From assembly GCA_013375355.1 (NCBI GenBank), contig JABXJV010000125.1:1-24192 (forward strand): 24,192 nt of DNA. The letters are read 5' to 3'. The position numbers and the translations under genes are program-made. How positions within the stretch are numbered: position 1 is the first letter of the stretch; each line of letters begins with the position of its first letter. Source of the stretch: Candidatus Helarchaeota archaeon (lineage in GTDB: Archaea; Asgardarchaeota; Lokiarchaeia; Helarchaeales; JABXJV01). Below the pieces are notes generated by a model. It did not search any database. It saw only the letters and a list, made by a program, of their open reading frames with translations, and was not told the origin of the DNA. Positions 8,954 to 19,400 of this stretch are shown piece by piece.

Positions 8954-9419
8954 TTATAATAAAATATTCCGAATTAAATCTTTCAAATAATCCAGATTCA
9001 TTTTAATTAGTACTAGGTTTTCTCGGTGCTCAACAATCATAATAATCAATCCTATTCCATTTATTGGACTTATCAATATCGGAGTAATATAATGTTCAGA
9101 TTTTAAGTTATTCAAATCAAATTTTTCAATTATTGTTTCTAATACAATACTTTTTAATTCAGTTTGTCTTTCTTCTATATTAATTTTTAAGAGCTCATTA
9201 AGATTCTTTGAAGTTAAGGGTTCTAATATCACTTTTTTCATAAATTCAAGCCCAGTATCACATAATTTACTCCCATAAGCACCTAATTTTTCTTCATCTA
9301 TATATTGAAAACAGCAGTAATAAAGCCACTAAAAGTGGTCCTTCAAAAGGTTCAATTCTTCTTTTAAAATTATAAGAAAAAAGGCATATTCCTGCTGAAT
9401 TAATAATATATAAAAATAT
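8954..9419 (-). pseudogene. Frameshifted longin/roadblock-like gene without a normal start codon
   Basis: An ATG at 9241 gives a 95-residue frame that looks like a tail. Its frame stays open upstream to 9329 (TAG), adding YIDEEKLGAYGSKLCDTGLEF. In the next frame, from 9419 to a TGA at 9294-9296, the DNA encodes LYIINSAGICLFSYNFK and EPFEGPLLVALLLLF. That is the same layout as the longin-like N-terminus of the 11076-11915 gene (VWVFTKKSGISLYHKKYG, VDESLFSGFLSSIN). The two frames join cleanly if one T is dropped from the run at 9308-9311. The first part has only ATA (9417-9419) or ATT codons before an in-frame TAA, so no usual start exists. The C-terminal half (ITPILISPINGIGLIIMIV) looks like the second beta-alpha part of a profilin-like fold. 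The gene is probably decayed, or carries a sequencing indel plus a rare start. It is last in the GTPase cluster. Confidence 0.6.
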
Positions 9420-9476
9420 TTAAAAAATAAGGTTTGTTCAATTAGTGATCCCCAAGAATTTTCTAAAATTTCTATA

Positions 9477-10121
9477 TCACCCTATTAACCTGATAATTCC
9501 GTTTTTAGCAGCCCAAATTATTAGTTTTGATATCGTATCTTGTTCTCTTTTATAAATAGATTCCAATTGCTCAACTTCGAGATTTTGAGGTAATTGTTCC
9601 AAGAAATCTAGTGCCCATGTCCCAAAATGATCGTAGATTTCAGAAATTTTATTTGAAACATTAGTTCTAAAAGTACTGGTTTTCAATGGTATCATTTTCT
9701 TAACTTCAGCAACTTCGAATGTCTGAGAAATCGTTTTGATTTTTGATTCATAGAGTTCTTTAAGAAAACTTTTAATATTTTCTGCACCGCTATAGAATAA
9801 TAATTTTTCATTTGTCATTTGTTCTAATATTTGATAATATTTGTCCGGTTTTATCTCTTGTGTTTCCAGAATAATTCCAATAATAATTCTTCTTAAAAAA
9901 TTGTTTTCAATCTGGGGAACATAGTGTGATACTAAATTATATTTTGAATACTGAGTAAACACTTGCTTTTGTGCCTTATCTTCCGTCCATCCTGTCGCAG
10001 TGTGAAGTAGAAATATGTTTAAATATTCAATATCAAAGTCTAATTCTGTTTCCGTATATTTTGCTTTCATTAGGGGGCCGTGGGAACTATCCCAATCCAA
10101 TAAAATTATTCCAATTGGCAT
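9477..10121 (-). CDS. Longin-like protein with helical/winged C-terminus, GTPase-linked
   Basis: This 214-residue protein is encoded 13 bases after the small GTPase. Its ribosome site AGGTGAGG overlaps the GTPase stop codon, so the two are translationally coupled. The N-terminus (MPIGIILLDWDSSHGPLMKAKY) has the strand, hairpin and 'G-P-hydrophobic' turn of a longin/roadblock-type profilin-like sheet. A helix and two more strands follow (LNIFLLHTAT, NLVSHYV, RRIIIGIIL). Residues about 95-130 form helices, and the last 45 residues look like a small winged-helix end (LESIYKREQDTISKLIIWAAKNG). No catalytic or membrane motif is present. In eukaryotes longin and roadblock folds make GTPase platforms and exchange factors, so a role as partner or regulator of the adjacent GTPase is inferred. 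The fold assignment is from pattern only. Confidence 0.6.
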   Translation of the reverse strand: MPIGIILLDWDSSHGPLMKAKYTETELDFDIEYLNIFLLHTATGWTEDKAQKQVFTQYSKYNLVSHYVPQIENNFLRRIIIGIILETQEIKPDKYYQILEQMTNEKLLFYSGAENIKSFLKELYESKIKTISQTFEVAEVKKMIPLKTSTFRTNVSNKISEIYDHFGTWALDFLEQLPQNLEVEQLESIYKREQDTISKLIIWAAKNGIIRLIG

Positions 10122-10134
10122 TTAATATCCTCAC

Positions 10135-10650
10135 CTATTTATTTATCAGTTGTTGGATTAATGAATTAAATCCTTGATTTACATTTTCCCCAGTTTTTGC
10201 CGAGGTTTCGAATTTTACATTTATATTCATCTTTTTTTTTTCAATAACCTTTGATATATTGTCGGTATTTATTTCTCTCTTACTTTTTAAATCATTTTTA
10301 TTACCAATTACCACACAGGGTATATTATCAGTAATTTCAAGGACGTCTTTATACCAATTAATTATATTTTCAAGAGTAGATTTTCGTGTCAAATCATATA
10401 CAATAATAAAACCTGCGGCATTTTCGTAAAATGTTTTTCGCACTTTTGCGAATTTTTCTTGCCCTGTGATATCCCATATAGTCAATTCTACTTCATTTCC
10501 ATCCAATTTAAATGTATTTTTAGTAAATTGAACTCCTACTGTAGGGATATACATTCCTCGAAACGTTTTTTCCGTGTAATTAATGATTAGAGTCGTTTTG
10601 CCAACCGCGTAGTCGCCAACAACTACAATCTTAAATTTATAAAGTGTCAT
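10135..10650 (-). CDS. Rab/Ras-like small GTPase
   Basis: The 171-residue protein is a complete Ras-superfamily G domain. G1 is GDYAVGKT (residues 12-19), G2 is the Thr in IPTVGVQF (Thr37), G3 is WDITGQE (Asp60, Gln64), G4 is NKND (117-120) and G5 is ETSAK (148-152). The G3 sequence has ITG where Rab and Ras have TAG, but the catalytic Gln is kept. The protein ends about 18 residues after G5 with no cysteine, so it is not prenylated in the eukaryotic way and is probably cytosolic or tethered by partners. ATG at 10650 is preceded by GAGG. The next gene downstream starts 13 bases after its stop, and the preceding gene ends 13 bases before its start. Asgard archaea are known for many such GTPases; this one is set between two longin-like proteins and a helical protein, suggesting a dedicated switch module. 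Confidence 0.95.
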   Translation of the reverse strand: MTLYKFKIVVVGDYAVGKTTLIINYTEKTFRGMYIPTVGVQFTKNTFKLDGNEVELTIWDITGQEKFAKVRKTFYENAAGFIIVYDLTRKSTLENIINWYKDVLEITDNIPCVVIGNKNDLKSKREINTDNISKVIEKKKMNINVKFETSAKTGENVNQGFNSLIQQLINK

Positions 10651-10663
10651 TTTGTTTCCTCAT

Positions 10664-11074
10664 TTATGATATAAAGTTTGGAAGGTTTTTTTCGAGATTT
10701 ACAGTTTCATAAATTTCTTTATTGTTAACTATTAAGTCTTGTAACCCATCTTTCAGTATTTTTAAAGAAGAATCGCTTCCTACGAGCATTGTCAGTGCTT
10801 TATTAATAAGTTCTAAGATTTTATTAAAACAATCAGCAACAATTTTTTCGGTATAAGTTGATTCTTTTTCGCTGTAATTTTTATAGACTAAATCGAGCTG
10901 TAATTTGTTTTTACTATATCCAATTCCTTTTAATAAAGAAACTTCCCCGTTGTTCGTTACCTTCTCTGCTTTTTTTATCAATTTAACTATAAATTTGTCT
11001 CCAAGGATTCCTTTGCTTCTGGAAAATATATTATCAATCAAAATTTTATAAGATTCGATTAATTTTTTACTCAT
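10664..11074 (-). CDS. Helical protein related to the C-terminal domain of the upstream longin-like protein
   Basis: I do not recognise this 136-residue family by name. It starts one base after the stop of the preceding gene, with the SD AGAAGGA inside that gene's last codons, so it is translationally coupled. It aligns with residues about 147-275 of the preceding protein: KKLIESYKILIDNIF matches KRLIDFYKLLINKFF near the start, and FNKILELINKALTMLVGSDSSLKIL matches LHEILDGLTTTCYNLMGTKPVNKII later, with a similar Leu-Lys-Glu/Gly-Ile stretch between. The pattern is helix, two short strands, then two long helices. No catalytic motif, signal or membrane helix is visible. It may compete or pair with the fused copy, or bind the GTPase encoded next. 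The homology to its neighbour is seen directly; the function is inference. Confidence 0.7.
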   Translation of the reverse strand: MSKKLIESYKILIDNIFSRSKGILGDKFIVKLIKKAEKVTNNGEVSLLKGIGYSKNKLQLDLVYKNYSEKESTYTEKIVADCFNKILELINKALTMLVGSDSSLKILKDGLQDLIVNNKEIYETVNLEKNLPNFIS

Positions 11075-11075
11075 T

Positions 11076-11915
11076 TTATAATCCTTCTGATTTTAATAAT
11101 ATTTGAAGAACTTGGTGACAGATTTCCAAATTCTGAATATCAGTTAGTTTTTTTGAAAGCATTGAACCCAATTGAACGATAATCTTATTTACAGGTTTTG
11201 TTCCCATCAAATTATAACAAGTAGTGGTTAGACCATCCAGAATTTCATGTAAGAAAGTTCTTAATTCAATAATTTCGATTTTGTTTGCATCTACAGCTTC
11301 AAATGATAGCCCATCTTCGCTAATTTTAATTTCCTTAAGGATTGCATTATTTTTTACAAGGTCATTAACGACATTTGATAAAGGTGTTTGAAAATCTTCA
11401 TCTAATACTTCAGAAAATGCAAGTACTTTAAGGAAGAACTTATTAATTAATAGTTTATAAAAATCTATAAGCCTCTTTTTATTATTTGTCTCCTCAGCCT
11501 TTTCTTGCTTATATTCGAATACTACTTCATCTAAAGTGTTTTGGTAATTATTAAAATGTTCAACTTGGCCCGATTTTGCTAATTCTTTTAAATAGTTTTC
11601 CCAAGGTTCTTCTGCAAATTGATTAAAAAACTTTATTCTAGCTTTATATAACATTTCCCTGATTTCTGACTCGGAATCTTCGGGATCTACAGCAACAGTA
11701 AAAAGTACTCCGCAGAAATGGTCATATAAGAATTTATAATCCCCCATTTTAATGGATTCTATGCCTTTCTGGTCAAATTCTGATTCGGCTAAAGTATTTA
11801 TAGAACTTAAAAATCCTGAAAATAATGATTCATCGACTTCAACACTACCATATTTTTTATGATATAATGAAATCCCACTTTTTTTTGTGAAAACCCAAAC
11901 GTGATATATGACCAA
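11076..11915 (-). CDS. Longin-domain protein with helical C-terminal domain, first gene of the GTPase cluster
   Basis: The 279-residue protein starts with TTG at 11915, ten bases after a strong GGAGG. Residues about 1-120 follow the longin plan: a strand (YHVWVFTKKSGISLYHKKYG), a helix (ESLFSGFLSSINTLAESEF), strands (IESIKMGDYKFLYD, CGVLFTVAVDPED) and a helix (SEIREMLYKARIKFFNQF). Proteins of this layout are common beside small GTPases in Asgard archaea. After a linker (about 125-145) comes a helical domain (147-279) that is related to the separate protein encoded immediately downstream. No membrane helix or signal is present. Longin domains act as GTPase-binding platforms or, as heterodimers such as Mon1-Ccz1, as exchange factors in eukaryotes; here that role is inferred from fold and position. 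Confidence 0.72.
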   Translation of the reverse strand: MVIYHVWVFTKKSGISLYHKKYGSVEVDESLFSGFLSSINTLAESEFDQKGIESIKMGDYKFLYDHFCGVLFTVAVDPEDSESEIREMLYKARIKFFNQFAEEPWENYLKELAKSGQVEHFNNYQNTLDEVVFEYKQEKAEETNNKKRLIDFYKLLINKFFLKVLAFSEVLDEDFQTPLSNVVNDLVKNNAILKEIKISEDGLSFEAVDANKIEIIELRTFLHEILDGLTTTCYNLMGTKPVNKIIVQLGSMLSKKLTDIQNLEICHQVLQILLKSEGL

Positions 11916-12232
11916 TTTTTTTCAACCTCCTTATTTTTTTAATATTTTTTCTTGTTTAACGGATTTTTTAGACATTTCAATCAACAATTGATAAGATTAA
12001 TTTATTTCCATTAAGTATAAATGATTATTTAAGGAAATTCCAACTTTCTTATATTATTGTTTAAGCCTATCAATGAAAACTAGTTAATAAATGTACAAGT
12101 TAATTAGATTTTATTAATTAGGAATCAATAACTAAATCTAATTTAACTAAAACAAATTTTACTTAAGGTTTATTTAGTAAAATTCGGTTTATTCAAACAT
12201 AGAACATATTTCTTACGTTGTAGGGAATATCA
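11916..12232. promoter_or_regulatory. Divergent promoter region between the GTPase cluster and the two-component genes
   Basis: These 317 bases hold no credible open frame and separate two divergent transcription units. AT-rich TATA-like stretches occur at 12015-12020 (GTATAA) and 12169-12177 (TTTATTTAG). The second would suit a start near 12200 for the response regulator gene, which has a weak AGGGA before its ATG. T-runs at 11933-11950 on the plus strand are A-runs in the leader of the longin gene. A shared regulator is possible but no clear operator was found. Confidence 0.4.
11925..11932 (-). promoter_or_regulatory. Strong ribosome binding site of the longin gene
   Basis: AAGGAGGT on the minus strand is one of the best SD matches in the window. 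It sits 9 bases before TTG at 11915 and decides that non-ATG start, since no in-frame ATG occurs nearby. Confidence 0.7.
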
Positions 12233-13366
12233 ATGAAGATATTAATTGTGGATGATGACAGGGTTTTCTTAGAAACTATGAGAAATATTTTAATTTTAGA
12301 TAATCACACAATAACTACTGCAGTTTCAGCTGAAGAAGCATTAGTAAAACTTGATGAGGATAAATTTAATCTCATCCTAACAGATTTAAAAATGCCAGGA
12401 TTATCTGGTGTGGATTTAATAAGAAAAATAAGGGAAAATAGAATCGATTCGATTATAATTGTGATCACTGGCTATGGAACTATTGAATCAGCTGTCGAAG
12501 CTATGAAGCAGGGGGCATATGATTATATTTTAAAACCTTTCGAAGCAAAAACCATAAGAAATAAAATTTCACAAGTCGAATTAGATTTAAAATTAAGAAA
12601 AAGTCTGCCTCTTTCAAGTTTTGCTGAAAAACCAGTGATAAGTAAAAAACTTGAATCAATTGACACTGATAAGAATAAAGGTCCATTTTTAGTAATTTCA
12701 GATCAAAATCCTAATGAAATTATCAAAAGATTTAACCTTTCTAATGGATTTCCAATTTGGCTAAAAAGGCAGAATGGAAAAAGTGATACTATTTCAATTA
12801 GTTTCTATTCTTTGAAAACAAATATAAAGGATTTTGTTGAAAATCATGATAAAGGAACTATTATATTTCAAGGAATTGAAGAATTTTTAAAAATTTATGA
12901 GTGGGAGGAACTTAAAAAATTTATTTCTTATTTATTATCAGAGATAATCACAGCAAATTTCTCCCTAGTACTCCTTATTAGAGAAGAGGTTGATTTTTTA
13001 ACCAGTTCACAACAGACTTTATTAAAAAATATACTTTCACTTTTTATAGATCCTATTATTAGTAAAATTATTAATTTACTATCTCATCCTTTGAGAAAAA
13101 GTATTATTACTCTTTTAAAATCAGAAAAAAAATTGAATTTTAATAAAATTGTTAAAATGTTAGAAGTGAAGAGTTCTGCTAACCTTGCATTTCATATTAA
13201 TAAACTAGTTCAAGAAAATATTCTTAAAAAGGAAAAAAATCTCTATGAGTTGTCCCCAGTGGGACTCTATTTTGTTGATATTATTTCTCAATTAGAAAGT
13301 ATAGGTTTTTCTTATCCTCATTCTCAAATAAAAGTATTTAAAATATCTGAAAATTCCCAAAATTAA
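12233..13366 (+). CDS. Response regulator: receiver, DUF835-like and winged-helix domains
   Basis: The 377-residue protein begins with a full receiver domain (1-120): acidic triad Asp7-Asp8-Asp9, phospho-acceptor Asp51 (TDLKMPG), Thr79 (VITGYG) and Lys101 (LKPF). A middle region (about 148-258) follows the plan of DUF835, an archaeal signalling domain of unknown role: FLVISDQNPNEIIKRF near the start, then KGTIIFQGIEEFLKIYEW and FSLVLLIREEVDFL. The C-terminus (about 275-360) is an ArsR-like winged helix (LSHPLRKSIITLLKSE, then VKSSANLAFHINKLVQENIL), so the output is probably DNA binding. It ends 64 bases before the giant histidine kinase on the same strand and is its likely partner. Archaeal receivers often lack DNA-binding output, so this layout is notable. 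Start ATG 12233 is supported by the immediate MKILIVDDD. Confidence 0.9.
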   Translation: MKILIVDDDRVFLETMRNILILDNHTITTAVSAEEALVKLDEDKFNLILTDLKMPGLSGVDLIRKIRENRIDSIIIVITGYGTIESAVEAMKQGAYDYILKPFEAKTIRNKISQVELDLKLRKSLPLSSFAEKPVISKKLESIDTDKNKGPFLVISDQNPNEIIKRFNLSNGFPIWLKRQNGKSDTISISFYSLKTNIKDFVENHDKGTIIFQGIEEFLKIYEWEELKKFISYLLSEIITANFSLVLLIREEVDFLTSSQQTLLKNILSLFIDPIISKIINLLSHPLRKSIITLLKSEKKLNFNKIVKMLEVKSSANLAFHINKLVQENILKKEKNLYELSPVGLYFVDIISQLESIGFSYPHSQIKVFKISENSQN

Positions 13367-13430
13367 ATCATTTTTACTTCCTAAGTTTAATATATTCAGC
13401 ATTCCTTAATTCCTTTAAAGGAGGCATAAT

Positions 13431-16400
13431 ATGGGTAAGCTCGAATTCCAACAAAATGAGGCAAAATATAATAAAATTTTCCAATATTTAAACGAAGCAA
13501 TCTTTATACATGACTTAGAAGGGCATATTTTAGACGTAAATGATACTGCATGTGAAAGTTTAGGCTATAGTAAAGAAGAATTATTGCAGATGACTCGTAA
13601 TGATATAGATACCCCCGAATACGCTGTTAAAGTACCTGAAAGAATAAAAGAATTACAAAAAAAGGGTCGATTCATTCTTGAAACTGCTCACGTAACAAAA
13701 GATGGAAGAGTCATACCAATAGAATTGAGTAGTAGTATTATTGAATTCGAAGATAAACCAGCAGTTTTAAGTATTGCAAGAGACCTTTCAGAAAGAAAAC
13801 GAATGCAAGAAGATTTGCAAGAAAGCAATAATAAACTTGAGACTCTATTTGGTACTATAGAAGATTTCCTATTCATACTGGATTCTAAAGGACTAATCCT
13901 TCAAGTTAACGCAATAGTAGAAAAACGTTTAGGATATTCAATAGAAGAACTATATGAACAGCACGTCACTAAAGTGCACCCCCCAAATCGACATGAAGAT
14001 GTTAAAAAAATAATCTCTCAGCTAATAGCAGGTGAAATTTCGGTTTGTCCTATTCCATTAATAGCTAAAGATGGATCAGTGATCCCTGTTGAAACAAAAG
14101 TCACTCAAGCAAAATGGGGAGACAAAGATATATTGATCGGAGTCTCCCGTGATATCACTGATCATTTACAAGCTGAAAGGGAATTAAAAGAAAGTGAGGA
14201 GAAATTTAGTAACCTTTTCCACCATTCAAATGATGCAATTTTTTTACATGATTTAGAGGCAAATATCATAGATATAAATCAAAAAGCATTGGATCAATTT
14301 GGATATTCAAGGAATGAATTATTATCACTTAAAATTTCTGACCTTCATCCGACTGAAGATCTTGATAAGTCTAAATGGGCATTTGAAACAATTATTCGAG
14401 ACGGATTTGTGAACTTCGAGATTAATTTCCATAAAAAAAATGGTGATATATTTCCAGCTGATGTCTCATCAAGCCTATTTGAAATAGGAGGAAAAGAGGT
14501 TATTCAAGGTGTAGTTCGAGATATCACTGAACGTAAAGTAGCAGAAAAAAAATTGAGAGAATCTGAAGAAAATTATCGATTGATTTCAGAAAATGCAAAT
14601 GATTTAATTACCATATTTAATTCTAGACTTGAATACGAATATATCAATGAAGAGCCCCATTTTAAAATATTAGGCTATTCAAAGGATGAATTAATTGGAA
14701 AGTTCATAGCGGAATTTTTATATCCTGATGACCTTAAGCATCCATTCACCTCTTATGAATATGATTTTGAAAATATTGGTAGGGATCTAAGATACAAACG
14801 AAAAAATAACACATATATATGGCTAGAAGTTAGAGGAAGAACTTTTATTAGCAAAGATAGAGAAATAAAAGCAATTTTGATTTGGAGAGATATTACTGAA
14901 CGTAAGGAAGCGGGAGAGCTAGTTAAGGAATCCGAAGAACAATTTAGAACAATTACAGAGCAATCATTAATGGGAATTTGTATTGTGCAAAATAATTTAA
15001 TTAAATATGCAAACGAGACAATGTCAGAAATTGTTGAATACTCCATTAGTGAAATGATGGAATGGAAGCCAAATGATTTATTTAGATTGGTTGTTCAAGA
15101 GAATTTATCACATACAAAAAAAGAAGCAAAAATAGTACAAGATAGAGAACGTGATGACATAACATATGACCAATATAGAATAGTTACAAAATCTGGAAAA
15201 TTAAAATGGGTTGACACTTATAGTAAAACTATCAAATATCAAGGAAAAAATGCGGCATTAGTTACATTAGTAGATGCTACTAAGAGGATAGAGGCAGAAC
15301 AGAAACTGAGAGAATCTGAAGAAAAATATAAAGAGACTTTAGACTTATTACCTGATATTGTTTTTGAAACTAATACTAATCTGGATTTAAATTATGCTAA
15401 TCAAGTTGCATATGAAAAATTTGGATATACTAGAGAAGAATTTGAAAATGGGTTAAATTTTTCTCAAATAATTTCTCCTATAGACTTAGAAGAAACAGTT
15501 AATCAAGTTAAAAAAATTTTTAACGGCGAGAGCCTTGGGCCAGCCGACTTTTTATTAAGAAAGAAAGACAATTCCGAATTTTGGGGTAGAATTCATTCCA
15601 GTCCCATTTATAAAGATGGAGAAATTATAGGGATGCGGGGGGTCATTAGTGATATCACCAATCGCAAAAAGGCTGAGGAAAAATTATTAGAAAGTGAGGC
15701 TAGATTTAGGGCAATTTTTGACAGAACAATTTATGCAGTGTTTATTCATGATTTTAAAGGTAATTTCTTAGATGCAAATGATACCGCTTTAAAAATGCTT
15801 GGCTACGAGAGAGAGGATATCACATCCCTTAATTTTGCCTCGTTCCTTGATAAAGATCAACTATCAAAAGCCTTTGAAAAACTTGAAGAAATCAAATTGT
15901 ATGGATTTCAACAAAAAACTAGCGAATATAAACTAAGAACTAAAAATGGCGATTTTATATGGATTGAAACAGAAGCTTCCCTTATATACCGACAAGGAAA
16001 ACCATATGCTATTCTGGGAATTGCTAATGACATTACTGAACGTAAAAAAGCAGAACATAATTTGATGCAAAGCAAAGTTATTACCGATAACATAAATGAA
16101 GCCTTAATGTTATTTGATACAGATGGGACAGTCTCATTTATAAATCCAGCTTATGAAAAACTAACGGGATATAAAAGTAGTGAATTAATAGGAATAAACG
16201 GGGTTGAAAGTGCTAAAAAAACTGTAGTAAAAGATGAGTTAGAAAAAATTATAGAACTTTTTGGAAATGCATTAAAAGGAGAAAAGTTACCACCTATATT
16301 AACTTATTTAAAGCATAAAGATGATAGAGAAATTCCAATAGAATTTAAAACGTATTTTGTCAGAGATGAAACTGGAAAAATTGTTCAAATAGCTGCAGTC

Positions 16401-19400
16401 ATTACCGACATCACTGAGCGTAATAAAGCAGAACAACAATTAAAAGAATCAGAACAAAAATATCGAATTATAACTGAAAATGCAAATGATATGATTTCTG
16501 TTTTAAACATTAGATTTAAATTTGATTATATTAACTCACAAGTTCATAAGAGAGTCCTTGGATACGAAAAAGATGAATTAATTGGTAAAGATGCCATTAA
16601 TCTTATTCATACTGATGATCAAGGGAGAATTCTTGAGGTATTAAAAAAAGGCAGGGAAACGGGAGAAGGAATAGGAGAATTCAGATATAGACATAAGAAC
16701 GGAAATTATTTATGGCTTGAAACAAAAGGAAAAATATTTGTTGATATAGACGGAAATGAAATAGCATTAATGGTTTCTAGGGAAATTAACGAACGTAAAA
16801 AAGCAGAACAGCAACTTAAGGAATCTGAAGAAAAATATCGATTGATTACGGAGAATGCAAATGACCTGATTACTGTTCATAAGGGCAACTTTAATTACCT
16901 ATTTTGTAATGAAGCCACATTAAATACTCTTGGTTATTCAAGAGATGAATTATTGGGTAGAAATGGGAAAAAACCGATGAATGGATTAGATTTAATCCAT
17001 CCTGATGATTTAGATAGACTTGGGACAATCTTTTATGAGAACTTTGGACTTGATGTCTCACCATCGGTTCAATTTAGAATCAGAAAAAAAGATGGAAATT
17101 ATATTTGGCTCGAAACGCGTGGAAAGCGTTTTACTGATGAGACAGGTAAAAATAGATTATTATTTATCTCCAGAGATATTACTGAACGTAAAATAGCCGA
17201 TCGACAACTGAAAGAATCAGAAGAAAAATTTAGAAATATTACTGAACAGTCATTAGTTGGAATATGCATTATCCAGAATAACTCCTTAATATATGCGAAT
17301 GATGCAATGGCAAAAATCAACGATATTTCTATTCAAGAGTTAAATACATGGTCACTTAGGGACCTAATGGGCAGAGTTCATCCAGAACATACTTCAAAAG
17401 CATCTAAGAGATTAAAAAGTTTTAAAACTAAAGAAAAAACAAAAACTTTTGATATTTATAGAATGATTACAAAATCCGGGAAGGAAAAATGGGTTGAAAT
17501 TTTTTCTAAAACTTTCAATTATAAAGGAACTAGTGCAATATTAACTAAAGTTATTGATATCACTGAACGTAAAAAAGCAGAAAAAAAATTAATAGAATCT
17601 GAAGAGAAATATCGACTTATAACAGAAAATGTAAATGTTCTGCTTGTCATTTTAAGTTCAAAATTTAGAATAGAATATGTTAATGAAGAAGCTCATCAGA
17701 GAATTTTAGGATATACAAAAGCTGATTTAATTGGTAAAGATATTCTTCAGTTATGTCATCCAGATGATATTATAAAAAATCTTGAAGAAGGACTGAATAG
17801 TTGGAAAAAAAGAGAAGCAATACTTGAAACTAGAATTAGGCAAAAAAATGGAAATTATATCTGGGTAGAAATAAAAGGAAAAAGATTCTTCGATGGAAAA
17901 GGCAAAGAAAAACTTTTATTTGTTGGTAGAGACATTAATGAACGCAAAAAAGCTGAGCAGGAACTCAAAGACTCTGAAGAAAAATATCGGCTTATAACTG
18001 AAAATGCTAATGATTTAGTATCGGTCGTAAATAATAGAGGGAGATACGAATATATAAATGCACCAGCTTTTTCTAATATGTTGGGGTACTCGATAGAAGA
18101 TTTGATTGGTAAAAGAATCACTGATTTTTTACATCCAGATGAGATAGATATAATAATAAAAAATATGGCAAAAGGATTAGAAAATAGTGAAGGATCAATT
18201 GAATCACGGTTTAGGCATAAAGATGGGCATTTTATCTGGTTGGAAACTAAAGGAAAAACATTAAAAGATGATAAAGAGAAGATTAAAGCTATTTTTGTCT
18301 CTAGGGATATTACAGAAAAAAAAGAATCCGAACAAAAACTCAAAGAATCCGAAGAAAAATTCAGAACAATTAGCGAACAATCTTTAGTAGGAATTGCTAT
18401 TATTCAAGATAATTCATTAAAATATGTCAATAAACGTGCGGCAGATATGTTTGGATATACAATCGAAGAAATTATAAATTGGAAGCCAGGGGAATTTCTT
18501 AAAGTAATTCACCCCGATTATAGGAATTTCATTGCCGAACAAGCATTGAAGAAACAGTCGGGTTTAAAAACCGATTTATTTCAATATGTGGTTCAAGCTA
18601 TTAAAAAAACAGGTGAGCCAATTTGGTTTGAAAATTTTTCTAATACAATAACTTATGAAGGTCGCCTTGCTGATCTAGCGGTTATGATAGATATAACAGA
18701 TAAAATAAAATCAGAACAAAACCTCAAGGAATCCGAAGAGAAATTCAGGACAATTACTGATCAATCATTTATGGGAATAACTATTTTTCAAGATGGTCAA
18801 TTCATATACGCAAATGAAGCATTGTCAAAAATATTTGAATATTCTGTTCAAGAAATTATAGATTTTTCACAAGAAAAGATATCAGATATAACTCACCCGG
18901 ATGAAAGACATATAGCTCTAGAACGACTCCTATCAATTCAATATGGAAAAACCTATATCAACCCATATTTTTCTTTTAGAATTACTACAAAATCGGGAAA
19001 GAAAAAATGGCTTGAAACATTTGATACTATTATATCATACGGCGGAAAATCCGCGATCTTATCTTCACTCTTAGACATTACCGAAACAAAAGAGGCAGAA
19101 AAAAAACTTAAGGAATCTGAAGAAAAATATCGTTTAATTACAGAAAATGCGAATGATTTAGTTGCTGTTATTAATGATGAATTCAAGCAAGAATATTTGA
19201 ATTTTAATGTTCATAGGAAAATGTTAGGCTATACAAAGGATGAAATATTAAACTTGAGTAATAAGATTGTTCACCCAGAAGATCTTCAGAATCTTTTAGA
19301 TAATTTTAAAAAAATATTAGAAACTGGCGAAGCAGCATATGAAATCAGAGTTAAGCACAAAAATGGTCATTACATTTATCTTGAAGTAAATGGAAGAGCA

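Noticed and set aside
8954..9241. The 95-codon frame from ATG 9241 as a complete small gene
   Set aside because: Its frame stays open well upstream with protein-like sequence, and the adjacent frame holds the matching N-terminal half, so it is better treated as part of a frameshifted gene.
9971..10177. Plus-strand frame across the junction of the GTPase and second longin-like gene
   Set aside because: It is antisense to two well-supported coupled genes and has no recognisable features.
10135..10650. C-terminal prenylation signal on the GTPase
   Set aside because: The protein ends FNSLIQQLINK with no cysteine, so no CaaX or Rab-type tail is present.
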